From contig CADCXD010000001.1 of assembly GCA_902806575.1 (NCBI GenBank), positions 3,596,001 to 3,660,000 of the forward strand: a stretch of 64,000 bases of DNA, given 5' to 3'. Source of the stretch: Jackrogersella multiformis (taxonomy: Eukaryota; Ascomycota; Sordariomycetes; Xylariales; Hypoxylaceae). A program made the position numbers and the translations under genes. Of this stretch, positions 45,001 through 56,385 are shown in pieces. Position 1 is the first letter of the stretch. The number at the start of each line of letters is the position of its first letter. Under the pieces are notes generated by a model, which ran no database searches, was not told the DNA's origin, and saw only the letters and a program-made list of their open reading frames with translations.

Positions 45001-47627
45001 CAAGGACTATCTAATGATTTACGGGAACTTAGATATCGATCTCATAGATGAACCTAGCAGTGATCTTTCAAAACTCGGCCCAGTCCAGCGTACCGGGACC
45101 TTCCATCAAATAACGATAGCGCAATCTCACATGCGTAGCCTGTACTCCAGGATGCAAGACTCCGGTCTATCGTTCTATTGGTTTCCAGTACGGGATAGAA
45201 TATCAGAATAGAGCCATCGAATTCTAGAATGTCGGATTATAGGACTTGGTTCCCGAGTAAAATATGACATATCTACTGCATAATGCTCTATCGGAAGCTA
45301 ACTCGCGATCCATGCTCTCGGACATGCACGTCAGACGGCCACCCTAGAGTCTATCCAAACTCAACGACCCAATGTCCGTTTGGGTGCAGATTGCCGAGGT
45401 AGAAAGATGTTCAGCCCACATAGATGTGAAATGCCTCGTTAGGCCGCAGCAGCTTGTTTCACCCGCGGCCGGGGTAGTCTGCCTAGGACAATCGTAAGCA
45501 CCATTTCCGACAGGCGAAAAGGGCTGGGCTTTTCCATGATCTATCAACCTTGAGGGATAGAGCTGGGAGATCTAGACGTTATTGCTCGTACACCCCGCCG
45601 TTCTAACCTGACAGCCGGTATTGCTGGTGTAGTTTGGTTAGCTTCATAAGTGGGGGGTTTTGAAACTATTTCAGCCTCGATCCTCGTTTCCAAACGTGCG
45701 ATTACGCAAGCAGTATCATGACTTATATTGATAACATAAGACCAGGACAGCTTTCTTACATACCTTGGTAACTTCATGCATCATCTACCTACCCGCCCAC
45801 ACCAACCCCCCAAAGTTCATGCGGATTAGTTACCGTACATACATATACATATGGAGGCACCATCAGATGGAATTTACCGGGGCTGCCTAGAAAGCGAGAG
45901 GCAGCCATATTGAACGAGATACATTTCTAAATCCGAATTCCGAGAGCCTTTTAGATGAAGCAGAGGTGGTGGGCTGTCCCATACGGAACTTCTCACCGGC
46001 ATGAGCTTGCAGTAGCTGTGCCGACTTCCCGATACATCGCCCGATTAAATATGTAATAGAATACCTAGGTAACGAAAGAGGCCAAGGAGTAATTATTCGT
46101 ATTTATAGAAAATGAATCATCACATCTTGATAATATGGTGGCGCATTACATAATTGCATCCTTTGTGTCGACACTTGGTTCATTAATAGTCAATTCAGGC
46201 TTCGCAAGCTAAAGGGGGAAGTAAATCTGGATATCAATGTAAGCTATAACCTTTTACTGTGAAATCAACATAGGAGGTACTTCTCGATGGGAAAAACTTC
46301 AAACGTCGAGCTAAATAAGGGTAGTAATCACATTCAGGGGCCCCCTTTTTTTCTTAGCCACATATGTCTTGTTCAACTACCTAAGTACTCAACACCCTTT
46401 ACCCCTTATATTTTACTCGACAACTTTATTTTGATATATTGTTACCCATATAGGCAGTATATAGTGTAATTTCAATCTTAACCTGTCCACTATCAACTAC
46501 AATTAGAATAATAACCATGCCATACATAGGTAGAGCTAGTTCCTCGACATTATTATTCCTTTTTAGCTATACCACTAAAACAAGTTGTGTTATATCCTTT
46601 TATAACATCTCTTATATTTGAGTGTCACGTCGATTTATACTTTAATTACGTCCACTACATCCCTTATATCATTCCTAGTTCGGCTCCGGAGGAGTCGCAG
46701 GATTCCTGTGAGCTTCCACGTAGGTAGTCTCGCTGCTGACTACAAGTGCCCATCCCTCGTATGTCAGTGGGACGACTTCTCAGGCATGATGGTATTAATA
46801 AAAGTGTAATAAGAGATAACAGTGATATGACTTGTACTTAATGCTCTGTTGTTAGATTTTCTAATCTCACATACCTAGGTAGAGAGATAGCTTACTTCTT
46901 GTTATGGGAACTAGGTTAGGGAAGTTAAATTCTCATGGATATGAAGAATGTGCTAGTATCTTAAATATAAATCGTTCTGCGCCTTTAACGGCCTTGTTCC
47001 TGAAGTGTAATATGCCTAAGTAAACAATAACTTTGTATGTATCGAATAGTTATTGTATACCTAGGTTCTTAGGTAGACAGATAGGTTGTACCATGGGGAG
47101 GGTGTGAAAAACTTAGCCTAGAGTTGAATTATTTCTTGTCTTAGTTCTTGATATGTTCTCTTCGCCCATAATTTTGTGGTTTCAAATACTAGTCTTCATT
47201 GCTGAACTTTCAACAGTTTCATCAAACCGTGTACCTATAATCGTATAGTGAAATTTATATGTTATATGCGGCACTTTGATATCTGTTTGAAAAGTGAACG
47301 GGGCTACCTAGCCAAAGCGTAAGATCAACTATGCCTACCTTATATCGCATAACCAAGAAGTGTATCTAAAATCATACCAAGGTATGAATAAAAGATGGTT
47401 TTCCCTCGATAATGTCGATATTTATTCCTAGTCATCAAGGCTAACTTCACATATGTTAGTTAATTATCTATCTCTTGACAAGAATACTAACCTTTAACTA
47501 CTATCATCATGATTGTTCGCCATCAACACCACCAACCCAAAACTCACCACGTTCCCAAACATACCCACATCCACAAATCAACCACCTTGTCACGAAAACA
47601 GCCTCATTGTATCCCTTTCCACCGCAG

Positions 47628-47635
47628 TATATAAG
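47628..47635 (+). promoter_or_regulatory. Possible TATA box
   Basis: TATATAAG lies 164 bases upstream of the ATG of the orphan gene at 47799, followed by a pyrimidine-rich leader (CTTCTTTCTCCTTCTG). The position and context suit a core promoter, but this is inference. Confidence 0.45.
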
Positions 47636-47798
47636 CGCAAGTGGGCCTCCCCTATCATCTTCTTTCTCCTTCTGCCATAGCATAGCATAAGCTACCTACC
47701 CACCACAAACAACCTCATTACCACCCCAAACAAAAGTACGTTCTCACAAAGAAACCACATTACCCACTTTCCAAAGTTCTCTCGCGCTAATCTCCATC

Positions 47799-48305
47799 AT
47801 GGCCAGAAACTCCACCTCCAGCCACACCTTCCGGTCCTTCGTGCGCCGGGTATTCGGGCAGCGGGACCGGCGGCGCGAGCGGCAGCGCTCGACACGGCGC
47901 ACGACCCAGCACCAGCACCAGCACCAGCACCAGCACCAGCACCAGCAGCAGAGCCGGCGCAGCGCCTCGCCCGGGCAAGCCGCGGCGATCCGGCTGCGGG
48001 CCCACGAGGCGTTCGCTCAGCGGCGGCGGCTGCCGGACGACGAGATCCGGTACCTGGCGGCGCTGGAGAACGTGTACCTGGACACGATCGGGATGACGCG
48101 GTCGCTGGCCGACGGGCTGATCGCGCGGATGCCGCGCCTCGGCGGCGGCGGCGGCGACTACTACTTCCTCGGGTGGGACGGGTACTACTACGCGAGCGCC
48201 CACCGGTACGGGCACGGGCCCGACCTGCGCCTCGTCGTCGACACGTACGTGCCGGTGCAGATCCGGACACTGGCGCAGCCCTACCGGCAGCTGTGCCGTA
48301 GGTAA
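47799..48305 (+). CDS. GC-rich orphan protein with a His-Gln run, 168 residues
   Basis: This is a single open frame in a CCATCATCATGG start context, ending in TAA. The first third is very basic (FVRRVFGQRDRRRERQRS). It is followed by alternating Gln-His codons (47908-47947, a CAGCAC hexamer repeat) and a second basic stretch. The remaining part looks folded: AAIRLRAHEAFAQRRRLPDD, EIRYLAALENVYLDTIGMTR, then GGGGGDYYFLGWDGYYYA and LRLVVDTYVPVQIRTLAQPY. I recognise no family. Its GC content is far above that of the AT-rich surroundings, and long shadow frames on the other strand follow from that. It could be a recent or transferred gene. No signal peptide is present. Confidence 0.55.
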   Translation: MARNSTSSHTFRSFVRRVFGQRDRRRERQRSTRRTTQHQHQHQHQHQHQQQSRRSASPGQAAAIRLRAHEAFAQRRRLPDDEIRYLAALENVYLDTIGMTRSLADGLIARMPRLGGGGGDYYFLGWDGYYYASAHRYGHGPDLRLVVDTYVPVQIRTLAQPYRQLCRR

Positions 48306-49642
48306 GTAAGTGAATACCCAGAGGTAAGTGAGTAAGTTGGCCTCGCGCCGCCCCAATGAGTGGGCTTGCGAGTATCACCCCTTCCCTTGTTATGTGACTG
48401 TCGTCCGATTAGTTTAAGCCTTCGCTGCACTGACTTGCTGTTTTTAGTTTAGAGAGTATTCATAGGAGATTAATATAAAACTTATCCCACAACATTGTAA
48501 ATCCTCGTCTCATAGAACGTGAAATCTTTTTTCGTTAAGTTCAGCCCCAAACGACAATTTCCCGGAGGAAATATGTTTGAGATGATGGTAACTCATAACT
48601 GGACGTCCACTCAAGTCGCGTGTATCTGAAACGGTATTGAGGTAGGCATAAATTTTGAATAAGGGGCGGGACAGTCGTTCATACGTTAATCAGCTATCTT
48701 GTAATATAAACTGCTCAAGGTAAATAAATCTATCACTACGCTGCGGTGTATAATAATTGCATTAGTAACATGTCAAAGAAATGATTTGCTTACCTTTTAT
48801 ATCTTATATGATATAAAAGTCCTTAAAATACTACGCCTTTATTCACCAAACTCGTGGTGAACAATTGCCTTATTCACTGAAATAATCCAGACATTTTCTT
48901 TTATGCTTTCTTTTAAAGCCATATCAATGGAATCATATCTGCCTAGTTGGGTAAAGGCATTTACGTTTTAAGCAACTAATGCTAATTGAATAGCATTCTC
49001 TTCAACGTACTTATCCTTAAAAAGGGGTAATAACCATCACTACACTACCTTTGAGCAATGTAAAGCTACGACTTCAATTTAAGGCATATTAATGAACACC
49101 AAAGGCGAACGTCCATTCACCGACGGGGCATATGATTGGCGTATAAGCCTATGAGGTTGTTAATCCATCGTAGAAATTGATATTCATCGAAGAATGGAGA
49201 TCTATCGACCCACCGCAAAGTTCTTTGGCCCACACCTTTTGACCCCTTGAATTGCATGAACAAGCTTTTGTGTTGTTCTCGGCCTCCTGCTGGTTGTGTC
49301 CACTCTACTACTCTTCAGAAACTCCTAACTATCCGTGCAATGCTAGGCAATGGGAGAAGCCTACATAAAATTCATCCATCAGGGAGAGATCATACTTGGA
49401 CTGGGATGACGGTCAAGTCAGGCCATAGTCCTTGAGTAAACCCCAATGGTATGCCACTCTTAGGGATAAAGAGTGCAATTACATGATTCATAAAATCGTA
49501 GCGTTGATGGTATCTTCCGTGACTAGGGTCTTCGATGAATGTGTACTGTCGTTTGATACACTGCCAACTCCATTTGGCAACATTCTGCTTGGTGTGCGGT
49601 GAAGACGTTGACAGGACCAGGTAAACTAGAGGTAAGGTCGGC
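48306..49642. other. Gap between orphan gene and RING gene
   Basis: These are 3' flanks of two convergent genes. The sequence is AT-rich to about 49180 and plain after that. No gene or strong repeat is seen. The frame at 49390-49851 (-) mostly overlaps the RING gene in another phase. Confidence 0.55.
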
Positions 49643-51230
49643 TCATGAGCGCCTGTCTCCTCTAAATTGGTCCCTAATCCAGTGGAGTGGACCACTAGAA
49701 GAGCCTCTGCCATCACGGGCCCTCTCACTCTGTGCTGATCTGCGGCTAGACGGAGACGGACTTCTGACTCTGGAAGGCTGTGACGATCCAGTATACATCG
49801 GGGGCGAGTTCGAGTCTCGTCGTGATGAGTTTTGCCGGCTGGAAGGACCACTTTGATCAGATCTCAAACGACTTGGAGGCGGAACTGCAGATCTTCTGTA
49901 GTGAGATGCGAGACCGGATGGACCAGGCTGTGCATTCGGGGTGCCACTGGGACGGCCGGCAGCCTCGCCATCGATAGCCGCGCGACAGATAGGGCAGGTA
50001 TTGTGCTGTTTCAACCATAAGACGACGCACTGCTCGTGAAACCAGTGTTTACATGGAAGCACGACGACTTCGTCTCCTATCGTCATATCGTCAATACAGA
50101 TCGTACATTCACCTTTCAGCTCGGGCCCAAGCATCGCCTCATTCAACTTCTTTTTGGGTAGTCTTGCGATAGCATCATCTGAGGCAGGTGCCGGTGCGTT
50201 TGACTGAGGGTTTGCTTCCATCAGATTCGTAATGATACGGTCCAATGCCTCTTGAGAGTAAACAGCATCGCCATGGACCATATGGGGATTTATGAGGCTG
50301 GCTATGAGCTGGCTCAAGGCTAACGAAAAATCCGCTGGTTGGCGGACATTACCATCCCCACCAGTCTGGTTCGCGAGAGGAGGGCCATCACGACCCATGG
50401 AAGGACCCATTTCTCCCATTTCTCCCATTATGTCACCAAACACTCTGTATCATAGGTCAGTAATAGTCGATAAAAAAGATTATAGAAAAACCCGAAAGCT
50501 TTAAGATAAGGGGCAAAACGAGATATAAAAAAGAAATCTTACCTTCGAAAAGGGTCATCACGGCCCATTCCAGCTCCAGGGCCAGCTCCAGGGCCAGCTC
50601 CTGGAAGAGGGACAGGGCGAGGTCCTCGGCCAGGCCCAGTGGTAATGGTAAAGCTGCTCATGCCGCCAGAGAAACCAGGGCCAGAAAATCTTTGGAATGT
50701 AACTCGTGGAGGCGGACTAGAGAATAATGTGTCTGGGCCAGATCGCATGTTAGGCCCCCCTATATCTCCTAATAGTTCGGTGAATCTACGGATTATCTGG
50801 TCGGTATTTTCGGGAGCTGCACGCGACCCGGTTCCTGGATTTTGACGTTCAGGAGATCGGTAGATAGATCGATGGCTAAAAAAGCCTCCAGGGCCGTGTA
50901 ATATGTGCTCCTCCAAGGATTCGTCATCTTCGTCATCGGATTCGAGGTGATGGTGATGATGTTGGCGAAAGGGACTCAAATCGGGCAGCGAGTCGTCATC
51001 GCCTATGTCTCGGGGGTCATTCTCGACTGAAACCTGATGACTAGTTAGCATCAAGTTAAAATGGTATATATGATATGCAGCAAACGTACTATCTCTGTAA
51101 TATCGCTTCGGCAGGTAGGACAGTCTATGCCATTTGGGCGTTCATCTCGGTACCACTCATGTTTGCAGTTATGGCAGTAGACGACTTCGCGACCAGCAGT
51201 CGCATCGAGATGGGTGTTTCTAGACGCCAT
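49643..51230 (-). CDS. RING-H2 E3 ubiquitin ligase with N-terminal zinc ribbon (RNF115/126 type)
   Basis: Exons 51230-51090, 51033-50543 and 50444-49643 give 477 residues, with donors GTACGT and GTAAGA. Exon 1 supplies a zinc ribbon, CHNC then CPTC (YCHNCKHEWYRDERPNGIDC). This layout is known from RNF115/RNF126-type quality-control ligases, where it binds ubiquitin or clients. The middle is acidic and Gly/Pro rich, with a run of five His and a GAGPGAGPGAG repeat. The RING-H2 lies at about residues 324-364: C-x2-C (CTIC), CKHWFHEQC and CPIC, a complete C3H2C3 set. The tail is Ser/Arg/Pro rich and probably disordered. It should transfer ubiquitin from an E2 in cytosol or nucleus. The target is unknown. 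Confidence 0.88.
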
Positions 51231-53198
51231 CTGGCCCTGCCTGGATTGTCGATAGGCGGCGAGGGCAGTGAGTCCGAGGCCGATAGCTAAGCCCGTTGCT
51301 CGAAGGGCTCGGAACGCCAGAGTGGGAAGTTAAAGACCGGACTAGGGAAACGACGGTTGGGCGACTCGAATTCTACGAGCAAATGATATAAAGTAAGATA
51401 CCTGAGGTAGGTGAACGGCGACCAAGGTAATGAAAGTGGTGAAGTTGATGAGGCTGGCGCGGAGTATCTGGGTATCTGAACTCTAGGAGGTTTGGAGTGC
51501 ATGCATCCGTGAGGTTGGGTTAGACAAATATCCGGCAAGGCGGATTTTAGTTGCTGAGGTGGTGCAATCAGGTCAGTCAGGTAGGCTCGCGACAACTGTG
51601 TGTATATTAGTCAGTATAAGATGAGGCTTAGTATAATAAAGGGCGGACTGTGTGGCGTACCTTAAACAGTCCAGTCCAGCTCTGCCAGCCTACCAGTTAC
51701 CCAGATACATACGATACCGGGTAGTACACTAGAAATCACGGGACACTAGGTACCTAAGGGGAGGCTAAGCCCGTATTGATACCTTAGGTAGGTAGGTATC
51801 TACACAGGTAATCTACACAGGTAGGTAGGTATCTAGTGTAGTATAGGTAGGTACCTAGGTAAGGTAGGTAAGGTAAATCTACTTGGGTAGTAGTGTACCT
51901 AGGTATGTATCGGAGACAGTTGAGGATAGTTTTGCCCAAAGGAAAGCTCGGCGAAGTGAATGGGCGATAGATGACGGATGCTAGGTGATGGCTGAAATCG
52001 GAATCCAATGGAAGACCTCAGGTTCCAAGGTTCGGTTCGGAGTGCTCATACATGCGCAGATGCGTCGAACTTCCCTTTCCCTTTCCCTTCCGATGTTCTA
52101 AGCGCTAAGCGTCTTAAAACCAAAGTCAGGATGTTATATCCGAAGAATTAGAAATGAATATGCATATCATATTTAACGCCCTGAAAGTTCTTTGTCGTAT
52201 GGCGTGTTTGACACCAAAATGATGGCGCATCCAAACTCTACCTAGTAGTTCTTGTGTTGAAAGTCAGTCTCAAGTTTCAATTTCAACCCGTCGTGTTTAT
52301 GAGTTGATCTCCCCGGTTTGATTTCGTCATTTATGGATTACAAGGTGGGAGGTATCTATGTAGTGTAGGTAATTAAGGAAGTACTAGGTACTGAATACAC
52401 GTACATACATATGTACGTACTACCAAGTACGTGTATGTGACTACGTAAGTACATATATGTAGGAGGTACCTAAGACCTACACAGGTATAAACGTACCTAG
52501 GTACCTAGGTACCACTCACATACCTGGGTGCGGGGCAATAATAGCACCGCCTCAACCAATTTGGTAGGTAGGTATTATTAACCTTATATCGCTGTGGCGC
52601 ATTACAAAAACTCAAAGGTAATTACATACACTATATTCGAGATAGAGGTAGTTGCCTCTGTATTATTGCATTGCTAGGACTTCTGCTTGCAATATATATT
52701 AAGCTATATCAGTACGATGTTTTTGTGTATTTGTAAAGAAAAAATCTTGCAATCTACCTAGGCACATACAAATTAACATAATCTCGTTAGAGTGAATAGA
52801 ACAGGAGGCTGGCCGTATGCTCGGCGGTGATACTATTAACACTATAACCATCAATATATGAACTACCTCTAGGTCGCTCTTATTTCGGGTCATGAATCTC
52901 TGATTTATATCTAGTATAGAGTCGAATGGCTTCTATGATTCCATTGTGTTCATGCCGATGCCTAATGCTCTCACGCAGGATTTTAAACCAGTGCCCCAAT
53001 GAAACCATTCCGTTGTCTCGACCCGCCTAAGGAATACATCTATCTCCTAGACAGACACAATATAATGCAATGATAGGGAGATGTTCCTCGGACACCAGGC
53101 GGCACAACGCCGCCATACTCGTTATAAACCGCATTGGCAAACTCTCGTCGTCCTTCATCCGCAACTAAGCTTCCTTTCCGAAAACTCCTAACCCCTTT
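51231..53198. other. Gap between RING and FIS1 genes
   Basis: It holds the RING gene's leader and promoter, TAGGTAGGTATCTACACAGG repeats (listed) and an imperfect palindromic ACGTAC/TACATA stretch at about 52395-52460. A TTTCCC triple repeat lies near 52074-52091. No gene is supported. Confidence 0.55.
51780..51908. repeat. TAGGTA/TCTACACAGG tandem words
   Basis: ATCTACACAGGTA occurs twice in a row (about 51799-51825), surrounded by TAGGTAGGTA and CCTAGGTA words up to 51905. Confidence 0.8.
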
Positions 53199-53880
53199 CT
53201 ATCGTCTCTTGCCTCTGAATAGAATCCCACCAACCACGCCTGCAGCGATAGCGACACCACTTATGATGGCCACACCCATAAGGCCCTCTTTCGTTACTTT
53301 GTCGTCGATCAATCTGCGCAAGTCCGCCGCTTGATGATTGGCCGGTTCCTTATCGAGCAACAAATCATTGTAGCGCCTTGCCTCTCCATAGTTCCCGAGT
53401 TTATAGTTGGCTAGTGCTAAGTAGTAGAGGCATTCACGACGGCGGTCAGGCGACACTCGAAATATTTCCGAAAGCAGACGTACCCCTAGTTGCTGGTCGG
53501 TTCGAGCGTTGGATTTGATCAGGCCCTACGAGCGATAGTGAGCAAGTGATTCATTATTATGGAACACCTCTCGCGAATAACGCTCGCTAAGCGGACTCAC
53601 CCATGCGAAGTTGAATTTCGTTTGAATGCCAGCCATCTCGCCCTCTTTTTCATATTGTGTTCGCAAAGTTTCAAGCTCTGCGTCTCTCAGCGGACTACTC
53701 CAGTAAAGGTTAGCTGGCATTTTACAGCGAGGTGGCTATACAGGAAGGCATACGTTTCCGCATCGACGGCATCTAGGGGTAAGGAAAGAAGTATAGTTAG
53801 CATATATACCTAGTCATACAATTTCAAGTGACTAAAAGTGAGCGCCAAAGAGGAGTATACATACAAGGTAGTGCCGTCAT
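53199..53880 (-). CDS. FIS1: Mitochondrial fission 1 protein Fis1
   Basis: Four exons join in frame: 53880-53865 (16 bases), 53772-53754 (19 bases), 53694-53601 and 53525-53199, giving 151 residues, the usual Fis1 length. The start reads MTALPYAVDAETPLRDAELE. Residues 2-12 depend on the microexon. TPR-like helices follow (TQYEKEGEMAGIQTKFNFAW, RRRECLYYLALANYKLGNYG, EARRYNDLLL). A C-terminal anchor (GVAIISGVAIAAGVVGGILF) ends in GKRR, as expected for tail insertion in the mitochondrial outer membrane. Fis1 recruits division factors to mitochondria and peroxisomes. It is head to head with SPC24. A start at 53720 inside intron 2 is possible only by ignoring these splice sites. Confidence 0.95.
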
Positions 53881-54525
53881 CTTGCTAATACAAGCCTTTT
53901 TTCTTTTCTTTGATTACTAAAACTTAGGTTCCGTTTTAATCGCCGGTAGACAAAGAAGCACTGAATGAATAGACTATATGCTAAGTATGTCGCTCTTAAG
54001 TTGCGCGTTTTGCTAGACAGGCAGCACCTATTAAGTAGAAGATGAGATGACTTCGAAGAATCGTCTTAGCGACGATAAAGTTAGTGCGGGATCCGAATTG
54101 TGGCGGGAGCTCTGGAGCTCGTCACCTTTCTATCAGGCTATCAAGTGGTCTAAGTGTGGCGCCAATGACGCAGAGCGGGTATATGTAGTCCGGTGGGTAC
54201 GTTGCATATAGATGGAACCGAGGTGCTTACATTAGGTCAAGCGCTAAGTAATACCTAGGTACGTACCTACGGAATTGTACCTAAATACATTCATATGTAC
54301 CTTTTTGAGATCTTATCGTCGTCTTATCAGTCGTCCTGGTGATACCCCGGTTTGTTTTGTCAGGTTTTACGTCAGACAGTGTCGATGTAAATAAAACTTC
54401 TACCCAAATTTGGTCGCGATTCAATCTACAATCACTACTTGAATCCCACGAGCTTTGAGATTGCTACAATAACAATAGTGTATTGAATGTTTTTCAAGAA
54501 TTAATGTAACTCAACAACCGTCATC
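53881..54525. other. Shared upstream region of FIS1 and SPC24
   Basis: 645 bases separate the two start codons on opposite strands. There is a TAGGTACGTACC word group at about 54253-54271. No gene or RNA is seen. A bidirectional promoter is likely but its sites cannot be named. Confidence 0.5.
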
Positions 54526-55240
54526 ATGCTTCTCGACGAAGATCCTGCTACTGTACGGTGCTCCTATTCGTCCCTATGATTCAGTCACTAACAACATGTA
54601 GCTCATCCACCACACCATCAACAACTTCAACACTGCGCCAGACAAGCTCGCTGTTTCGCGCATTAGTGACTCATTATCCACCTTGAAACAAGCGCGAGAG
54701 CTACGAATAAGAGAAGCCGAATCATCTCTAAAGAGTATGACTCTAAGCTGTTATCTGATCAAGTCGTTAGATCTATATTAACACACATAACTAGAGCTTG
54801 GCCGTTCCCTCAACACTCTCCAATCACAACATGAAGAGCTTACGTCGACACACTCGTCGTCCACGCACGCATCCGAGATCTCGCGTCTCGACACGCAGAA
54901 ATTCCGCATCGCGAAGGCGACGTCTGACCTAGAGATGGAAGCAGAGCGTCTATCTTCACAGCAGGCCGATCTAGCAGCGCGCTTGCAGGAATTAGAACTA
55001 CAGGGGCTGGAAGGGTCGCCAGATGATGCGGCTAAACGAAGGGACCCGGTCGATGACGAAGTCTTGCTACGCCTAAAGGTATATCGAAGCCTTGGTATCG
55101 ATCTGGAACGAGACGAGAAGGACGGAGAATTCTCGAGGGCCATTGTGCGTAACGATCGCAAAGGCGATGTCCATGTCATAAACATGGACAAGAAGTTCTC
55201 TCGTTACTTCTATGCCAATTACTTCTGGCAGACGCTCTGA
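54526..55240 (+). CDS. SPC24: Kinetochore protein Spc24 (Ndc80 complex)
   Basis: Exons 54526-54552 (27 bases), 54602-54734 and 54795-55240 encode 201 residues, the normal Spc24 length. The short first exon MLLDEDPAT continues as LIHHTINNFN. A coiled coil runs from about residue 30 to 125 (SDSLSTLKQARELRIREAES, LGRSLNTLQSQHEEL, MEAERLSSQQADLAARLQEL). The C-terminal globular part has LRLKVYRSLGIDLERDE and ends SRYFYANYFWQTL. Spc24 pairs with Spc25 to anchor the Ndc80 complex at the inner kinetochore. The second intron is 60 bases with acceptor AACTAG. The identification is by pattern. Confidence 0.9.
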
Positions 55241-55647
55241 AACCAGAACTATATCGAGGCTTGCCTGGATGGGCAGTATGAGATAAACGTCATAAAAGAT
55301 ATCACACGGCGTTCGGCGGTCTTGATGTTGATATACCATTGTTTCATTTTGAGGAGTGGCATTTTCCTACAATCAATTTGGTTATAAACCCACCTACTTG
55401 AGGTGTGATGCTTCTATTTTAATCCAGCAATAGAAACCCAACCATTGTCCATACCTTTCGATGTTGATTACATTCCTAAACCCCACCTAACGACCTTGTC
55501 GCCAACCCAGGTGTATATAATCATGTTATAAAACGCCAACCATTTCTCTATTCCAACAAAAAAATCCTCATAAGAATCATTCACGTTTGTTGGACCCTTT
55601 TGCTACCGAGATTTGGGTCTGATATACCCTTATTGTCCTCAGTCTTT
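55241..55647. other. Gap between convergent genes
   Basis: This is the 3' flank of SPC24 and of the membrane protein gene. No feature is seen. Confidence 0.6.
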
Positions 55648-56385
55648 TTAGCCTCGGCCATTTTTTGCATATTTCCCCTCTGTCATCGGGAAATACCCAT
55701 CCCTATCGAGCTTTGTGAAACCACGTGGCCTGCTACTCGTCGGTGTCCTTGACCTCGAGCTATTGGGCGACGTATATATTCTTAGCCCATCGGAATTGCA
55801 GGCTGCTGTCGAGTTTGTGCCTTTCATGTAAAGTCCTAGGCCGTTAGCCCCTGACAGCAGGACGCCGCCGCTCTGCGACCTGACATGATTTCGGCGGTCG
55901 GGGATGTCGAGTCGCGAGTTAAGATTGTACCACTGATTGTCGTCGGCGGCATTAGCATCGACACCCACGCTGTCCAGTCTCCACCCGCCTACGCCCTCGA
56001 AATCCCTCTCGAGCCCAATGCTAGGGGTTAAGGCAAATCCATCAAGACTACTAACGGGTGTGGTAGAGCCGCTACTGACGCTGCCTTGCGTCTTACGTCG
56101 ACGACGATGTCGAATCTCGGGCGAAGAAGGTGGAGAGTGTCCCAACGAGGGCGGCGGAGTGACTGCAGGAGTTCGTTGTGTCGCCACGGAGCGGGTATGT
56201 GCAGCGTGGCCAACCAATACGTAGCGCAGAGTTTGTAGCCCGACGTCGAAGTAGACGAGAAATAGGCGCAGGAATAAGACCATAAAAGCCAAGATGGTCG
56301 TAAACCCGGCGCATAGGGCAAGCGGGAGAGCGACGAAGAAGACAAATGGGAATATGAGGAATTGGAGAGGGTTGAAAACTGCCAT
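55648..56385 (-). CDS. Fungal two-helix membrane protein of unknown function, 245 residues
   Basis: This is an uninterrupted frame with ATG at 56385. The N-terminal 60 residues are strongly hydrophobic: LQFLIFPFVFFVALPLALCA and TTILAFMVLFLRLFLVYFDV, probably two membrane helices or a hairpin. The rest is a disordered soluble tail with Pro/Ser-rich SPPSSPEIRHRRRRKTQGS. Later short motifs (LTPSIGLERDFEGVGGWRLD, GGVLLSGANGLGLYM, KLDRDGYFPM) look conserved enough for a real family. A hairpin plus long tail would suit an ER or lipid-droplet membrane, but that is a guess. I do not recognise a named domain. Confidence 0.7.
   Translation of the reverse strand: MAVFNPLQFLIFPFVFFVALPLALCAGFTTILAFMVLFLRLFLVYFDVGLQTLRYVLVGHAAHTRSVATQRTPAVTPPPSLGHSPPSSPEIRHRRRRKTQGSVSSGSTTPVSSLDGFALTPSIGLERDFEGVGGWRLDSVGVDANAADDNQWYNLNSRLDIPDRRNHVRSQSGGVLLSGANGLGLYMKGTNSTAACNSDGLRIYTSPNSSRSRTPTSSRPRGFTKLDRDGYFPMTEGKYAKNGRG

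Larger units (their letters stand above)
41524..47798. other. Long region without a supported gene
   Basis: From 41524 to about 42760 it is promoter-side DNA of the Zn2Cys6 gene with CCTAGG/TAGGTA clusters. From about 42760 to 45780 these words vanish and short open stretches appear on both strands without a family match, the best being 44955-45211 (+). From 45780 to 47460 the DNA is AT-rich with a few CCTAGG words. The last 300 bases lead into the orphan gene at 47799. I see no RNA gene. Confidence 0.5.

Noticed and set aside
47787..48378. Two antisense frames opposite the orphan gene
   Set aside because: They consist of low-complexity Ala/Arg/Val strings produced by the GC-rich hexamer repeats. 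The plus strand has a better start context and a more protein-like C-terminal half.
51287..51595. Minus-strand frame upstream of the RING gene
   Set aside because: It is separate from the zinc-ribbon exon, has no domain and is most likely leader sequence.
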